A DNA stretch of 64,000 bases from Corynebacterium sp. J010B-136 (GTDB lineage: Bacteria > Actinomycetota > Actinomycetes > Mycobacteriales > Mycobacteriaceae), in contig NZ_PUGE01000001.1 of NCBI RefSeq assembly GCF_002967075.1, forward strand, positions 124,001 to 188,000, in the 5' to 3' direction. Both the position numbers and the translations under genes were made by a program. Each line of letters opens with the position of its first letter. Position 1 is the first letter of the stretch. The notes beneath the pieces were generated by a model. The model had not been told where the DNA came from. It saw only the letters and a list, made by a program, of their open reading frames with translations, and made no database searches. Below are positions 1 to 9,938 of the stretch, one piece after another.

Positions 1-489
1 GCACGACAAGCTCATCGCCAAAATCAGTGTGATCGCTACGCCTATCGATGGACTCGCCGGCAAAAGTGGCGCAATCAACGCCGAGAGGAATAAGACGATC
101 TTGGGGTTGGAGAGGTTCGTCGCTAAGCCTGTGCGAAATGCATGCCGCATCCTGCCCAGCTGGGCTTCCTGCTCCGCGAGTGACATGGGCACCGCGCTGC
201 GTGAATCCCACCCTGTTTTGAAGGTGGAATAGCCCATGTAGACCAACCAGCTACCGCCGAGCAGCTGCATCAGACCTAAAAGCTGCGGGAATGCTGTTAG
301 CAAGGCAGCCGCGCCCAGCACAGTGAGCGAGGTCCACATCAGCACGCCCACTTGAATACCAGTCACCGCGGCGACCGCATGGCGCCGCGATTTCGTGGCT
401 AGGCGCGTAATCAGGATGGTGTCAGGGCCTGGGCTTAGCGCCCCCAACAGGTTTAGAACAACGATTGTGGCAAGGGACGACAAACTCAC
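1..489 (-). CDS. LysE/RhtB-family amino-acid exporter, cut by the window edge
   Basis: The reverse strand reads open from a GTG at 489 to the window edge, giving about 163 residues with no stop. The N-terminus contains NLLGALSPGPD, the conserved first-helix motif of LysE/RhtB exporters, followed by hydrophobic segments and a later TGLATNLSNPKIVLF stretch typical of the family. These inner-membrane proteins export amino acids or homoserine lactones; the substrate cannot be told here. The GTG overlaps the stop of the ankyrin gene by four bases (GTGA), which implies translational coupling at the end of the comEA-comEC-holA-ankyrin series. The C-terminal part is missing. Confidence 0.85.
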   Translation of the reverse strand, partial: MSLSSLATIVVLNLLGALSPGPDTILITRLATKSRRHAVAAVTGIQVGVLMWTSLTVLGAAALLTAFPQLLGLMQLLGGSWLVYMGYSTFKTGWDSRSAVPMSLAEQEAQLGRMRHAFRTGLATNLSNPKIVLFLSALIAPLLPASPSIGVAITLILAMSLSC

Positions 490-872
490 TCGAAGCGTCC
501 CAGAAGATCCTCGCGGCCGAACATTTTGGCGGTATCAACCGCATTGGGAGTACCAGCATTCGGGTTGGCGCCGGCTTCTAGTAGCGCGTCGATGACGGCG
601 TCTTCTTTCTTGAAAATAGCGCCCGCCAATGGCGACTGGTTGCGATCATTAAGCAGGTTTACATCTGCGCCTACTTCGACCAAAGCCCTGACCAGCTCCG
701 GATGCCCGTTATATGCGGCGAGCATGACAAAAGACTGGCCATCTTGATTGACCATATCTACGCTAACGCCCTGCTTAATGTACTCAACCAGGGTGATATC
801 GCCGTTGCGCGCTAAGTCAAAAAGTTTGCTCGCAAATTCAGCGATTTCCTGCTCACTATTTTGTTCACTCAT
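486..872 (-). CDS. Small ankyrin-repeat protein
   Basis: A 128-residue soluble protein with two to three ankyrin repeats: LAAYNGHPELVRALVEVGADVN and the following repeat ending LLEAGANPNA are classic. Ankyrin repeats bind other proteins; the partner is unknown. A longer open frame reaches 941, but it would run back into holA (stop at 883), so I start at the ATG at 872, whose product begins MSEQNSEQEIAEF. It sits 10 bases after holA and overlaps the LysE-type gene by four bases. Nothing in the sequence indicates an enzymatic role. Confidence 0.85.
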   Translation of the reverse strand: MSEQNSEQEIAEFASKLFDLARNGDITLVEYIKQGVSVDMVNQDGQSFVMLAAYNGHPELVRALVEVGADVNLLNDRNQSPLAGAIFKKEDAVIDALLEAGANPNAGTPNAVDTAKMFGREDLLGRFE

Positions 873-882
873 GCCGTTTAGT

Positions 883-1854
883 TTATCGTGCAAGCTGCGC
901 GATCTGCCTAACGGCCGCCTCAACCGCATAGTCTGCACCATCGCGGCCTAAGCTTTTAACCTGTCCATCGAGGTCAGAAACAATAATGACAGCCTTGCTG
1001 ATGTTATCGCCCGACCAGCGCCTGGCAATCGGCGCGGTTTTCTCCGCGACATAAGGGTGCAACCCCGATTGCTTCGCCAAAGAGAACTTATCCCCACGCG
1101 CGGTATAGAGCCTGGCAATCACGCCGACCTTATTCGCCAGCGCCGCCGCAATCCCCACGGGTTCTGCGCCCAATTGCAGCGCACGACGACACGTAGCGAT
1201 GGCCTCGCCTGCGCGCCCTGCCACCGCCGCATCAGCGATGTCCCAGTTTTCTACCTCAGCAACACCGGCGTAGTATCGCTGGACTGTTTGCCGAGTGACG
1301 TTGCCGCCGGTGTCAGCAACGAGCTGCGAAATCGCTGCCGCGAGCGCCCGCAGATCTGAACCGACGCCCGAGAGCAACGCATCCACAACATCCGGGGTGG
1401 GCCGAATCCCGTGCGCTGCGAACTCACGCGTTGCCCAAGGCTTGACCTCATTGTCATAAAGGCTAAAGACCTCATGCACACGCGCGAGCTTTTGCAGCTT
1501 CGCCATCAGCTCCGGCGGTTTCTTACGGTTTTTCAAGTTCTTCCGCGATGTCGCGAAGTTAATCACCATCGTCATGCCCGGCGCGGGATCTTTCGCCGCA
1601 TCTACGATGAGCTTGATCAGCGCCGAGCCAACTCGCTCCGTATCGGCGATGACAATCACGCGGGTCTCACCAAAGAGCGACGGGCTAGTCGCCTCAATCA
1701 GCTCCCATTCGGTGACTTCTGCCGCGCGCAGAATCTTCAGCTCCGGCTGCTCCCCGGTTTCTTCTGCCACCGCTTTTTGGATAGACCTGCGGGCACGCTC
1801 TGCCAAAAAATCATCATCGCCCACAATCAGGTGCACCGGTTCCATGCAGACCAT
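883..1854 (-). CDS. holA: DNA polymerase III delta subunit
   Basis: About 323 residues, the usual length for HolA. This is the clamp-loader subunit that opens the beta sliding clamp at replication forks. The N-terminus VHLIVGDDDFLAERA is the HolA start pattern, and the C-terminal part is the helical clamp-loader collar (for example CRRALQLGAEPVGIAAALANK). A start at 2037 would overlap comEC; ATG codons at 1857, 1854 and 1845 are close together. AGGTG lies 7 bases before the one at 1854, which I prefer. It follows comEC by 10 bases, the standard actinobacterial order comEA-comEC-holA. Confidence 0.93.
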   Translation of the reverse strand: MVCMEPVHLIVGDDDFLAERARRSIQKAVAEETGEQPELKILRAAEVTEWELIEATSPSLFGETRVIVIADTERVGSALIKLIVDAAKDPAPGMTMVINFATSRKNLKNRKKPPELMAKLQKLARVHEVFSLYDNEVKPWATREFAAHGIRPTPDVVDALLSGVGSDLRALAAAISQLVADTGGNVTRQTVQRYYAGVAEVENWDIADAAVAGRAGEAIATCRRALQLGAEPVGIAAALANKVGVIARLYTARGDKFSLAKQSGLHPYVAEKTAPIARRWSGDNISKAVIIVSDLDGQVKSLGRDGADYAVEAAVRQIAQLAR

Positions 1855-1864
1855 CATAGAACAC

Positions 1865-3472
1865 CTAAAATCTCCCGTCTGCAGCGTGCTGGGTTCCATC
1901 CGAATACACGGTGACTTCCCCATCGCGGTTTGGATAGAGCACCGGAATGCCTTCCGGGGTTTGGATGCCGCGGCCGCTCTTGTGCCCCTCGCCATCGAGG
2001 ACAATAATCGCCTGGGTGCCAGCAGGAACGTTATCAATTTCTTCTTCCCGGTTCACGGTGTGCACCTGCGTAATCTCCAGTGGTTGCGGGCGCGGTTGGA
2101 AGTTAACGCCGAAGATAATGAGCAGCGTGGCGATGGCAGCGAAGGTCTTTCGCGGATGTCCGCAGACAAGGCCCGCGACAATCCAACCGTAGGCAAGCAA
2201 CACCACGACAGGTGACGCGGCAATCACGGCGAGTGGAAGCTGTTGTGCGCCAGCCGCGATGTGATAAATCCACCAGGTGCAGGGTTCGATGAGTTTCAGC
2301 AGGAGGATGGCGGGGGCATCGATAGGCAATTGTGCAAGACCTGCCGCGATAAGCCCGACGATGGTAATAGGCGCGGAGACGGGCGCTACCAGCACATTGA
2401 CCAGCACCGATACCAGGGATACTTCGCCGGCCATCAGTGCCACGATTGGCATGGTGGCAAGGTCTGCTGCAATTGCAACGGCGAGTGCACGGGATAAAAT
2501 ATCCGGCCATTTCAACGGCGCAAGCACGCGGTGCATCATGGGAGTCAGCACCACGATAGATGCAGTTGCCGCGCACGACAGCGCAAAGCCGAAGCTCGCG
2601 GCCATATCGCTATCCCACACAATCAGCCCGATGACACCAATACAGAGTGAATGAATCGGTTCCGCCCGCGAGGAATTGACCACCGCCAGCAGCCCAACGA
2701 CTCCGGCAACGCTCGCGCGCAGGACTGAGGGCTCTGTTCCAACTAAGACCACGAAGCCAAAGAGTGCGAAGCCGGCAGAGATGACCTGCACGCGGGGTCC
2801 CAATCCAATCCACCGGCACAACAGGAAGAAAGCAGTCAGCACGATTGCAACATTGGCACCAGATACCGCGGAGAGATGCGAAAGGCCGGTTTCAATAAAT
2901 AGCTCTTGCTGCGCGGTGTCTTGCAGCGAGGTATCGCCAAGCACCATGCCTGGGATCAACCCTTGGGAGGCCTCGCCAACAGATGCCTGCACTACCTCGC
3001 GGAAATTGTCAGCGACCCGCACAGCGATTCCGGTGGCCTCGGTGAACTCAGCCACCGTGCCGTTGCCGATGACGCCGGAAACACTCGGTGATTTGGACTC
3101 GCTCCAGCGCGCGTTGACCTCCACCACGGAGCCGGTGTCGATGCCCTCAGGAAGTTCTTCAACAAAGACAGGATAGGTAGCGCCCTCAGCGTGTAGCCGG
3201 ATAAGAAAGCCTGACGATGTCTCCGTCGGACTCATCGTCACCTTTCCCACAGATATCTCATCCGGCGCACGCTGCATACGCACGTGGGTCAACAGCATGG
3301 ATACCAGCCCCAGTGCGGCTAATAAGATCGCTTGTCCAAACTGTTTAAATATCACCATCCCAGCCGTGGCAATCAGCAATACAATTGCTGCTACTGGCAA
3401 ATATCCGCACAAGACCAAAAGCGCTACTGCCCACACAGCAAGCGCCGAGGGCACCAGACGAAGCTCACGCAT
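1865..3472 (-). CDS. comEC: ComEC/Rec2-family DNA-uptake channel protein, short form
   Basis: A 535-residue integral membrane protein with many hydrophobic segments. The competence-domain core is recognisable from SHLSAVSGANVAIVL near residues 195-210 and from the following helices. In competent bacteria ComEC carries single-stranded DNA across the membrane. The long C-terminal metallo-beta-lactamase domain of Bacillus-type ComEC is absent: after the last membrane helix only about 90 residues remain. That resembles the short mycobacterial homologue as I remember it. It starts 6 bases after comEA. Whether this organism is naturally competent cannot be told; the pair is common in corynebacteria with no known competence. 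Confidence 0.9.
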   Translation of the reverse strand: MRELRLVPSALAVWAVALLVLCGYLPVAAIVLLIATAGMVIFKQFGQAILLAALGLVSMLLTHVRMQRAPDEISVGKVTMSPTETSSGFLIRLHAEGATYPVFVEELPEGIDTGSVVEVNARWSESKSPSVSGVIGNGTVAEFTEATGIAVRVADNFREVVQASVGEASQGLIPGMVLGDTSLQDTAQQELFIETGLSHLSAVSGANVAIVLTAFFLLCRWIGLGPRVQVISAGFALFGFVVLVGTEPSVLRASVAGVVGLLAVVNSSRAEPIHSLCIGVIGLIVWDSDMAASFGFALSCAATASIVVLTPMMHRVLAPLKWPDILSRALAVAIAADLATMPIVALMAGEVSLVSVLVNVLVAPVSAPITIVGLIAAGLAQLPIDAPAILLLKLIEPCTWWIYHIAAGAQQLPLAVIAASPVVVLLAYGWIVAGLVCGHPRKTFAAIATLLIIFGVNFQPRPQPLEITQVHTVNREEEIDNVPAGTQAIIVLDGEGHKSGRGIQTPEGIPVLYPNRDGEVTVYSDGTQHAADGRF

Positions 3473-3478
3473 GCGTTT

Positions 3479-4147
3479 CTACACAGTCACAAGCTCTTGG
3501 AGCTTCTCAAATTTTGCAGGACCAATGCCGCTGATATCCAAAAGATCTTCGATCGCCGAGAACGTGCCCACGGTATCGCGGTGGGAAACAATCGCTTCCG
3601 CGGTTACTTCACCCACCCCAGGTAGCTGCATTAGTTCAGTCGCCGACGCGGTGTTGAGATTGATCTTTGAGCTCTCGCCGCCACCAGTTTCACCATCTGC
3701 TTCGGTACCTGCAGGAGGGGCTTCGCCGATTTTTTGGACGTAGATCTGTTCGCCATCGACAAGCACTTGAGCATGGTTGATGGAAACGATATCCGCATCG
3801 GCTGCGAGTCCGGAAACTTCCAAGGCATCAGCGATGCGCGAGCCTTGCGGCAAAGTGATGATGCCGGGGTGCTCTACTGCCCCGACGAGGGAGACCACCA
3901 CCTCTTCCGGCAGCGCTTCTTCCGATGTGACGACGGGCTCGGCCGCTTCGATGGCCGGGAGATGTTCTGAATCGGGCGGAGATGTCAGCGCCAGCCATAA
4001 TAAAACGCTGATGATGACTGCCAAGGCGGCGACAATGGCCTGCCAAGGAGCGATTTTCAAACGCGGGGTCGGATAGGAAACATCGAGGATAGATTCTTCA
4101 CCAGTTGGTGCGGTCAGTTCTGACAAACGGTCACTAATTCGGTTCAT
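3479..4147 (-). CDS. comEA: ComEA-family DNA-binding protein (SLBB plus helix-hairpin-helix)
   Basis: A 222-residue protein with one N-terminal membrane anchor (about residues 33-54, WQAIVAALAVIISVLLWLAL), an SLBB domain (about 85-140, VSLVGAVEHPGIITLPQGSR) and a C-terminal double helix-hairpin-helix (about 163-222) with INLNTASATELMQLPGVG and ISGIGPAKFEKLQ. The last domain binds double-stranded DNA without sequence preference. In competence systems ComEA captures DNA outside the membrane and passes it to ComEC, encoded 6 bases downstream. Confidence 0.93.
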   Translation of the reverse strand: MNRISDRLSELTAPTGEESILDVSYPTPRLKIAPWQAIVAALAVIISVLLWLALTSPPDSEHLPAIEAAEPVVTSEEALPEEVVVSLVGAVEHPGIITLPQGSRIADALEVSGLAADADIVSINHAQVLVDGEQIYVQKIGEAPPAGTEADGETGGGESSKINLNTASATELMQLPGVGEVTAEAIVSHRDTVGTFSAIEDLLDISGIGPAKFEKLQELVTV

Positions 4148-4211
4148 GACCTGAGACTAAGACGAAGTCAATACTTCGCGATAGCCCCAGGCTCAAAATC
4201 TGTGGATAACT

Positions 4212-5957
4212 TTAATGACGCGTCACCGAAGTGGCGGAGTTATCCACAGACGCGTGCTTGGCGACCGCCCAACCAAAGGTCATCGCGGCACCGACCTGCG
4301 CCCCCGCGCCCGGATATTCGGAACCCATGACCGACTGCGCGTCATTGCCCGCGGAGTACAAGCCGCTAATTACCGAGCCGTTTTCGGCCAGAACCCGACC
4401 GTGTTCATTGATACTGATTCCAAAAGACGTCGCCAGTGGCGTGGGCACTACTTTGATTGCGTAGAAGGGTCCTTTTGCAATAGGAGCCAGGTTGGGATTC
4501 GGGGTGTTTTCTGGGTCTCCAGCCACCTGACCAAAGAGCAGCTCGCCCTTGTGGAAGTCCTCATCCACGCCTGATGCGGCAAAGGAGTTGAAGCGTTTTA
4601 CTTCCGTGCGCAAGCCTTGTGGGTCGACGCCGATATTCTTGGCCAATGCTTCGAGAGTTTTTCCAGAGTGCAGGTAGCCGGAATCGATGTATTTCTTCAG
4701 CAGGAACTTCGGCAGATGCGGCATCGTGATCATGCCTAGGCCATACTTGGCCAAGGTGCGGGAATCCACGATGAGCCAGGCTGGCACCACATCGTTGTCG
4801 TACATCGCGCGCACGAAGCGATGGTAAGACACAGACTCATCGACGAAGCGTTTGCCATCAGCACCGACTGCAATCACACCAGGTTTGCCGCGATCCCAGA
4901 TGTGCGGGAATACGGCGGTGGACCCGTCGGCGCGAGTGCCAATCGACGATGGGAACCACAGCGCATTTTCGCCGTTGTCATCGCCCAAGCGCGCGCCAAT
5001 TGCTTGCGCTAGGGCCAGAGTGTCCCCCGTTGCGCTTTCATTTGCGCGCGAGAACTGCGGGGTGGGTTTTGGCATGTACTGCTCACGCAACTTTGGGCTT
5101 TGAGAAAATCCGCCCGCGGCCAACACCACTCCCTTGTTCACGCGGATGCGATGAGCAACCCCGCCGTAGTTGACCACAGCACCGATGACTTTGTTTGGGT
5201 TTTCCTTATCAGTGATGAGCTGCGCGGTGAGTGCATTGCGCCATACTTCGCCGCCGCGTTTGAGCAGCAGGTGGTACATGCGGGCAGTTAGCGCATTGCC
5301 CATAACTAGGCGTGTGCCGCGGTGGAACCGGGTCATATCCCGGGCCCACCGAATGCCGAGCTTCGCTGCTGTGGCGATGGCCGCTACGGTCTCTTTCGGT
5401 TTCTTGGAAAACAGTCCCAGAAGGGTTGCCACTTCTGGGCGCCGTAGCATCAACGTGCCATTCATCAGGGCGAATTCCGGGACAGGTGGGCGCACGTGGG
5501 AAAAATTTACACGTCCGAGTTTGCGGGCATCGAAAGGCTTAGGCTCTAACGCTCGTCCAGTTTTACCGGTTTCCGGTAGCTCGGAGTGATAATCCACGAC
5601 ATTTGGCGAATGCAGGAATTCCACGCCAAGCTTGTCCATGTAGTCCAGCATCTCTCCTGCTTGGTCCACATAGGCCATGCGCATTTTCTTATCGGACTTC
5701 TCGCCAATCAACGTGTCCAGGTAGCGCTCTACTTTCACACGGTCATCGACGATGCCTGCTTGGCGCTGGAACTTATTGTCCGGCGCCCACACCGTTCCCG
5801 CGGAATAGGCGGTGGTACCGCCGATATAGTCGCTCTTTTCCAGCAGCAGAACCTCAAGCCCTTCTGCGGCACCGGTAAGCGCTGAGGTCAAGCCAGCAGC
5901 ACCTGAACCAAGTACCAGCAGATCGACTTGCTTGTCCCAAAAATCCTTCTGAGCCAT
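4212..5957 (-). CDS. FAD-dependent dehydrogenase of the 3-ketosteroid delta-1-dehydrogenase / fumarate reductase flavoprotein family
   Basis: A 581-residue flavoprotein. The N-terminal dinucleotide site [16 protein letters not shown] (about 16-31) is followed by [15 protein letters not shown], the FAD-contacting stretch of the KstD family. The C-terminus has [15 protein letters not shown], where KstD enzymes have a catalytic Tyr and Gly in a YPGxG motif. This suggests removal of hydrogens next to a keto group or from a related acid; the substrate is unknown. The MHS transporter starts 7 bases upstream in the same operon and may bring in the substrate. The whole module interrupts the conserved degV-comEA order, a sign of insertion. 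Confidence 0.8.
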   Translation of the reverse strand: MAQKDFWDKQVDLLVLGSGAAGLTSALTGAAEGLEVLLLEKSDYIGGTTAYSAGTVWAPDNKFQRQAGIVDDRVKVERYLDTLIGEKSDKKMRMAYVDQAGEMLDYMDKLGVEFLHSPNVVDYHSELPETGKTGRALEPKPFDARKLGRVNFSHVRPPVPEFALMNGTLMLRRPEVATLLGLFSKKPKETVAAIATAAKLGIRWARDMTRFHRGTRLVMGNALTARMYHLLLKRGGEVWRNALTAQLITDKENPNKVIGAVVNYGGVAHRIRVNKGVVLAAGGFSQSPKLREQYMPKPTPQFSRANESATGDTLALAQAIGARLGDDNGENALWFPSSIGTRADGSTAVFPHIWDRGKPGVIAVGADGKRFVDESVSYHRFVRAMYDNDVVPAWLIVDSRTLAKYGLGMITMPHLPKFLLKKYIDSGYLHSGKTLEALAKNIGVDPQGLRTEVKRFNSFAASGVDEDFHKGELLFGQVAGDPENTPNPNLAPIAKGPFYAIKVVPTPLATSFGISINEHGRVLAENGSVISGLYSAGNDAQSVMGSEYPGAGAQVGAAMTFGWAVAKHASVDNSATSVTRH

Positions 5958-5964
5958 GGGTAAC

Positions 5965-7305
5965 TTATTTCAGTCCTAGTTCGTGAGTTGGAACCTTGTA
6001 GGTTTCCTTGCCGGTAGCAAAAGCGACTGCAGAAAGAACTGCGAAGCCACAGCACAGCCATGCCACTGGCAACCAGTTTCCTGCCTCGTCACCGTTGAGC
6101 CACGTTGCAAATGCCGGGGAGAATCCAGCCACTACCAAGCCCAGCATCAGACCAATCGCCATGCCGGAGTAGCGCACGTTGGCAGGTAGCTGCTCTGGGA
6201 AGGCCGTCATGTAGGTGCCATTCGGAGCTGAGTAGAAGATACCCATCAAAATCATCGCGGTGAGGTAAATCAGTGGGGTGTTTCCAGTGGAAATCGAGTT
6301 AAAGAATACGAAAATCATGCCGCTAGCACCGAGCACGCCGCCGATGAATACTGGCTTGCGGCCGATGACATCGGAAAGCAATGCCAAAAATGGCTGGGTG
6401 AGGACTGCTGCGAAGTTGGCAGCGGCGATAACACCAAGCATGGTCGTACGCTCGACGTCATTGTGCACGGCGTAGGCAAGGCCAAAGACGTTCAAGATGG
6501 TGTTGATCATCGTAAATGTCGAGGAGAACATGATGCGCAGAACTGCACCCCAGTGGTGTTTGAACAGCTCAATAACAGGAACCTTTGGCGCCTCCTTGTC
6601 CTCGGCAACATCTTCTTCGAAAGTCTCGGACTCAGAGAGTGAACCACGAATCCACAGCGCAATCAGGGTCAAAAATGCACTGATCAAAAATGGGATGCGC
6701 CAGCCCCATGAATACAACTGCTCATCTGGAAGTGCTGCCACTGGAATGAACACCAGGGATGAGAGCACGATACCGAACATGATGCCGGAGGCAGTGAAGG
6801 AAGAAAAGAATCCGCGTCGGCGTTCCGGGGCGTGTTCCATCGCCAGTGCTGCTGCGCCTGGTGATTCACCACCGGCAGATAATCCCTGCAGCAAACGTAG
6901 GAAGACCAACAGGATAGGTGCAGCGATACCGATCTGGTTATAGCCTGGCAGCAAGCCAATCAGGAAGGTCGCGATACCCATGGTGAACAAGATGGCTAGC
7001 AGCGTCTTTCGACGGCCCAAGGTATCACCCAGGTGACCAAACAAGACTGCACCGGCTGGGCGCGCTACATAGGCAACACCAAGCGTGGAGATAGACAGCA
7101 GCACGCCGTTGGCTGAGCCTTCTGGGAAGAAGACATGGGAAAAGACCAACGCGGCAGCAGAACCATAGATAAAGAAGTCATAGTATTCCAGGGTTGAACC
7201 TAGAAAAGCCGAGATGGCGGCGCGCTTTGCCTGTGGCGACGCCTGAGTCGGATGTTTGTGAGGTTGCTCCGCGGGTGAGGCGGGAGCCGCTTCGAAAGTA
7301 GTCAT
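5965..7305 (-). CDS. MHS-family MFS transporter (shikimate / betaine / aromatic-acid type)
   Basis: A 446-residue protein with about 12 membrane segments. [20 protein letters not shown] after a 33-residue polar N-terminus and [14 protein letters not shown] in the second loop are signatures of the metabolite:proton symporter family, as is [24 protein letters not shown]. Family members take up shikimate, dicarboxylates, proline/betaine or aromatic acids with protons. It lies 7 bases before the KstD-like flavoprotein, and a LysR gene lies upstream on the same strand, so the three look like an inducible uptake-and-oxidation unit. Confidence 0.88.
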   Translation of the reverse strand: MTTFEAAPASPAEQPHKHPTQASPQAKRAAISAFLGSTLEYYDFFIYGSAAALVFSHVFFPEGSANGVLLSISTLGVAYVARPAGAVLFGHLGDTLGRRKTLLAILFTMGIATFLIGLLPGYNQIGIAAPILLVFLRLLQGLSAGGESPGAAALAMEHAPERRRGFFSSFTASGIMFGIVLSSLVFIPVAALPDEQLYSWGWRIPFLISAFLTLIALWIRGSLSESETFEEDVAEDKEAPKVPVIELFKHHWGAVLRIMFSSTFTMINTILNVFGLAYAVHNDVERTTMLGVIAAANFAAVLTQPFLALLSDVIGRKPVFIGGVLGASGMIFVFFNSISTGNTPLIYLTAMILMGIFYSAPNGTYMTAFPEQLPANVRYSGMAIGLMLGLVVAGFSPAFATWLNGDEAGNWLPVAWLCCGFAVLSAVAFATGKETYKVPTHELGLK

Positions 7306-7434
7306 GTCGGGCTCTCTCTAACGCATAAGGTGACGGGATATGAACTGGTTAACCAATGGAGAACACATTAATGAACGTCACATTGCTAGAGAAATACAGA
7401 AATCAACTAAGTTTAAGTAGATAAATTACTTAAT

Positions 7435-7463
7435 GGAGGGTACGGGTTGCGAACAGTACCTCC
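7435..7463. promoter_or_regulatory. Imperfect inverted repeat upstream of the MHS/flavoprotein operon
   Basis: In the 236-base gap between the LysR stop and the MHS gene, GGAGGGTAC and GTACCTCC form an imperfect inverted repeat around an AT-poor spacer. The gap also holds two copies of TAAGTTTAA. Either could be a LysR binding site, or the repeat could be a weak end signal for lysR. This is a suggestion from pattern only. Confidence 0.3.
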
Positions 7464-7541
7464 ACAGTGCGAATACTCCCGTTTTTCGGGGCAGTCCATG
7501 TACGGAAAGTCAGACATTAGGGCTGCGAAATAAGTTTAAAA

Positions 7542-8438
7542 TTACCTAGATTCGGGTGGGAAAATATCCCTCATGACCTCCAAAACGGAGTCACGAGCAA
7601 CGCGATCAAAGCCCTTCATCCACCCAATTCCGTGCCTAAGCATCACCGAGTTTTGCTTCATTGGAATGGCCACAGTATTCGGCGGGGAAAGCTCGCCCAG
7701 GCTCCGAGTTGTTACCGCGACTCCTACCCCACCGGAAACCAACAGCAGCGCAAGGAACGGATCCGGAACCTGCTGGGAAATCCGCGGCACGAATCCAGCT
7801 TCCGCGCACAGCTGGAAGGTCGAGTCACGAAACAGCGAACCAGCGAATTGTGGCGTAGTCACAAATCCTTCACCAGACAGCTCTGCCAGATCGATGATTT
7901 CTTCGCCAGCCAATCGGTGATCTGCGGGCAGCACAACGCACAGCGGTTCGCGGTGGATCATGTAGGTTTCCACATCAGGATCATTGATGGGAAGCCCCAG
8001 CATCGCTATGTCCAGCCGTCCCTGGCGGAGCATATTGAGTGCTTCCTGGGTGAGCTTTTGGCCCACGAGTTCTAAATCTACGAGCGGAAGACGGTTTTGC
8101 ACTTCTTTCGTCAGCAAAGGCAGCGTTGAGTAATTCAGCACACCTGAATAGCCCAAGCGAACGGTACCGACGATGTCACCTTCGGCAGCGCTGACCAATT
8201 CACGGGCCTCGGACATCGTCGCAAGAATTCGGCGTGCCTCAGGGAGCAACGCCTTACCCGCCGCGGTTAGTTCAACCGACCTGGTGCTGCGGTCGAAAAG
8301 GCTTTGCCCCAATTCCTTTTCCAGCTTGCGAATCAGCTGACTCAACGGAGACTGTGCGATACCCAAACGGTTCGCGGCATTGCTGAAGTGTAATTCTTCG
8401 GCAACCACCACGAAGCCTTCCAACCAGCGAATATCCAT
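7542..8438 (-). CDS. LysR-family transcriptional regulator
   Basis: A 298-residue LysR regulator. The N-terminal winged helix-turn-helix is clear (LEGFVVVAEELHFSNAANRL then QSPLSQLIRKLEKELG), followed by a substrate-binding-like effector domain from about residue 90. Unlike most LysR genes it is not divergent from its likely targets: the MHS transporter and flavoprotein lie downstream on the same strand after 236 bases. Its ATG overlaps the degV stop by one base, so it is probably co-transcribed with the upstream housekeeping genes as well. Confidence 0.92.
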   Translation of the reverse strand: MDIRWLEGFVVVAEELHFSNAANRLGIAQSPLSQLIRKLEKELGQSLFDRSTRSVELTAAGKALLPEARRILATMSEARELVSAAEGDIVGTVRLGYSGVLNYSTLPLLTKEVQNRLPLVDLELVGQKLTQEALNMLRQGRLDIAMLGLPINDPDVETYMIHREPLCVVLPADHRLAGEEIIDLAELSGEGFVTTPQFAGSLFRDSTFQLCAEAGFVPRISQQVPDPFLALLLVSGGVGVAVTTRSLGELSPPNTVAIPMKQNSVMLRHGIGWMKGFDRVARDSVLEVMRDIFPPESR

Positions 8439-9229
8439 CAGACTGAGTAGACCGCAGAGACACCAATCGCGCCCGCACCCACGTGCACCCCGATGACTTC
8501 ATTGAGCTCAGTCAGGATAAAACTGGAGCCTTCCGGCAACGCTTGTTCTAAAAGCTCCTGCAGCATCTCGGCTTCTTCTTCGGCATCATTGTGCTGCAAG
8601 GCTACAAACACAGGTTTGCCGCCGGCTTCCGATGCCACCAGATCCACCAGCTTGATAAAACCTTTAGTCTGCGTGCGCGTGCGGCCTACGAGCTCCAATT
8701 TGCCATCGTTAAGCGCCATAATGGGCTTAGTCGCCAACAGCGCCGTAGAGATCATCGCCGTTGTTGTGGACATTCGTCCGGAACGGCGAATCTCATCGGT
8801 TGAATTCAAATAGACCCAGGTCTTGCCACGCGCGAGGGTATCTTCCGCTGCTTCGTAGCATTCATCGACATCAGCGCCATCTTTTGCCAGCTTGGCAGCA
8901 GCCATCGCCGCCGCCCCCAGCACCATGCCGGCAGTACCAGATTCAATCACGCGCACCTTATTATCAGGAAATACTCCCGATGCAGTAACCGCGGCCGACC
9001 AGGTCGATGATAGTTCTTTGGCCAAGTGCAGCCCGACGATACCTTCATCGCCACCGCGCTCCATTTGCCGGCCATATTCCGCGGCAATCTCCAGCGCGGA
9101 AAGAGCAGAAGTCGTAGCTTCCGAATCTTCATGTTCCATCACGTGCAATTGGCACACCGTGATATCTAATTCTTCAATAATCTCATCGGGCAAGCCTGCG
9201 GATGAGTCGGTCACTATTCGAACCGGCAT
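8438..9229 (-). CDS. DegV-family fatty-acid-binding protein
   Basis: A 263-residue protein beginning MPVRIVTDSSAGLP, the DegV family start, with a later LNSTDEIRRSGRMS segment typical of the second domain. DegV (FakB-like) proteins bind a fatty acid and in Firmicutes present it to the FakA kinase. No kinase gene is adjacent here. The gene overlaps the phosphatase gene by one base and sits in the same conserved block as in mycobacteria. Confidence 0.9.
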   Translation of the reverse strand: MPVRIVTDSSAGLPDEIIEELDITVCQLHVMEHEDSEATTSALSALEIAAEYGRQMERGGDEGIVGLHLAKELSSTWSAAVTASGVFPDNKVRVIESGTAGMVLGAAAMAAAKLAKDGADVDECYEAAEDTLARGKTWVYLNSTDEIRRSGRMSTTTAMISTALLATKPIMALNDGKLELVGRTRTQTKGFIKLVDLVASEAGGKPVFVALQHNDAEEEAEMLQELLEQALPEGSSFILTELNEVIGVHVGAGAIGVSAVYSV

Positions 9230-9927
9230 TAAATATCAGCCCCCGCGCCACCAATAACGTGGGCGCCCATATTCCAGCCGTCAAAATACCAGTTCGCATT
9301 CTCAACGTTGTCAGAGTTAAAGCGCACTGGCGCATTAGGATGCTGCGGATCAAAAGAGGGCCGGGCGGTAAGCTGCGCCCAGTGCGTATTCTTCAGACCA
9401 GAAAGCATCTGATACTGCTGGCTGTGCAATGCGATTAGATTGCAGGTCAACGCCGCAATCGCACCACCATGCGCGACGACCAAGACGGTATGTCCGTCCC
9501 AGTCAGAATATTCGCGCATCAAATCATCAATAGCTGGGCGTGCGCGTTCTGCAACTTCAACGCGCGATTCCCCGCCCGGTGGTGCCCAGGTCGGGTCATG
9601 GCGCCAAATGGCGCGCGCGCCTGGAAATTGCTCATCGACTTCAGAAGAAGTCATGCCTTGCCACTTACCCAAATGGGTTTCGCGAAGGCGCGCATCCACT
9701 TCCACGTCGACGCCTAATTGCTTGCCGACGAGCTCCGCCGTCACCCTAGCCCGCGACAAATCGGAGGCAAGAATGCGCGTGATTCCTTGATTTTTCAGCA
9801 GTCGCCCGGCAGCTTCAGCCTGCTTCTCACCTTCATTGGACAGCGCTGTATCCAAGTGGCCCTGCATTCGACCGGTGGCGTTGTAAACAGTCTGACCATG
9901 CCTGATCAGGATTAGACGGCGACCCAT
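9229..9927 (-). CDS. Histidine phosphatase family protein (phosphoglycerate mutase fold), probably glucosyl-3-phosphoglycerate phosphatase
   Basis: A 232-residue cytoplasmic protein. RLILIRHGQTVYNATGRMQG at residues 4-23 carries the catalytic His of the RHG motif, and VVAHGGAIAAL carries the second active-site His. In Mycobacterium the gene at this place, next to rsfS and nadD, encodes GpgP, which dephosphorylates glucosyl-3-phosphoglycerate in methylglucose lipopolysaccharide synthesis. That link comes from gene order as I recall it. Corynebacteria may use the enzyme differently, so the specific substrate is an inference. Confidence 0.85.
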   Translation of the reverse strand: MGRRLILIRHGQTVYNATGRMQGHLDTALSNEGEKQAEAAGRLLKNQGITRILASDLSRARVTAELVGKQLGVDVEVDARLRETHLGKWQGMTSSEVDEQFPGARAIWRHDPTWAPPGGESRVEVAERARPAIDDLMREYSDWDGHTVLVVAHGGAIAALTCNLIALHSQQYQMLSGLKNTHWAQLTARPSFDPQHPNAPVRFNSDNVENANWYFDGWNMGAHVIGGAGADI

Positions 9928-9938
9928 GAAAAATTAGT

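Noticed and set aside
1411..1914. Plus-strand open frames opposite holA and comEC
   Set aside because: They are shadows of well-supported minus-strand genes, with no ribosome sites or family patterns.
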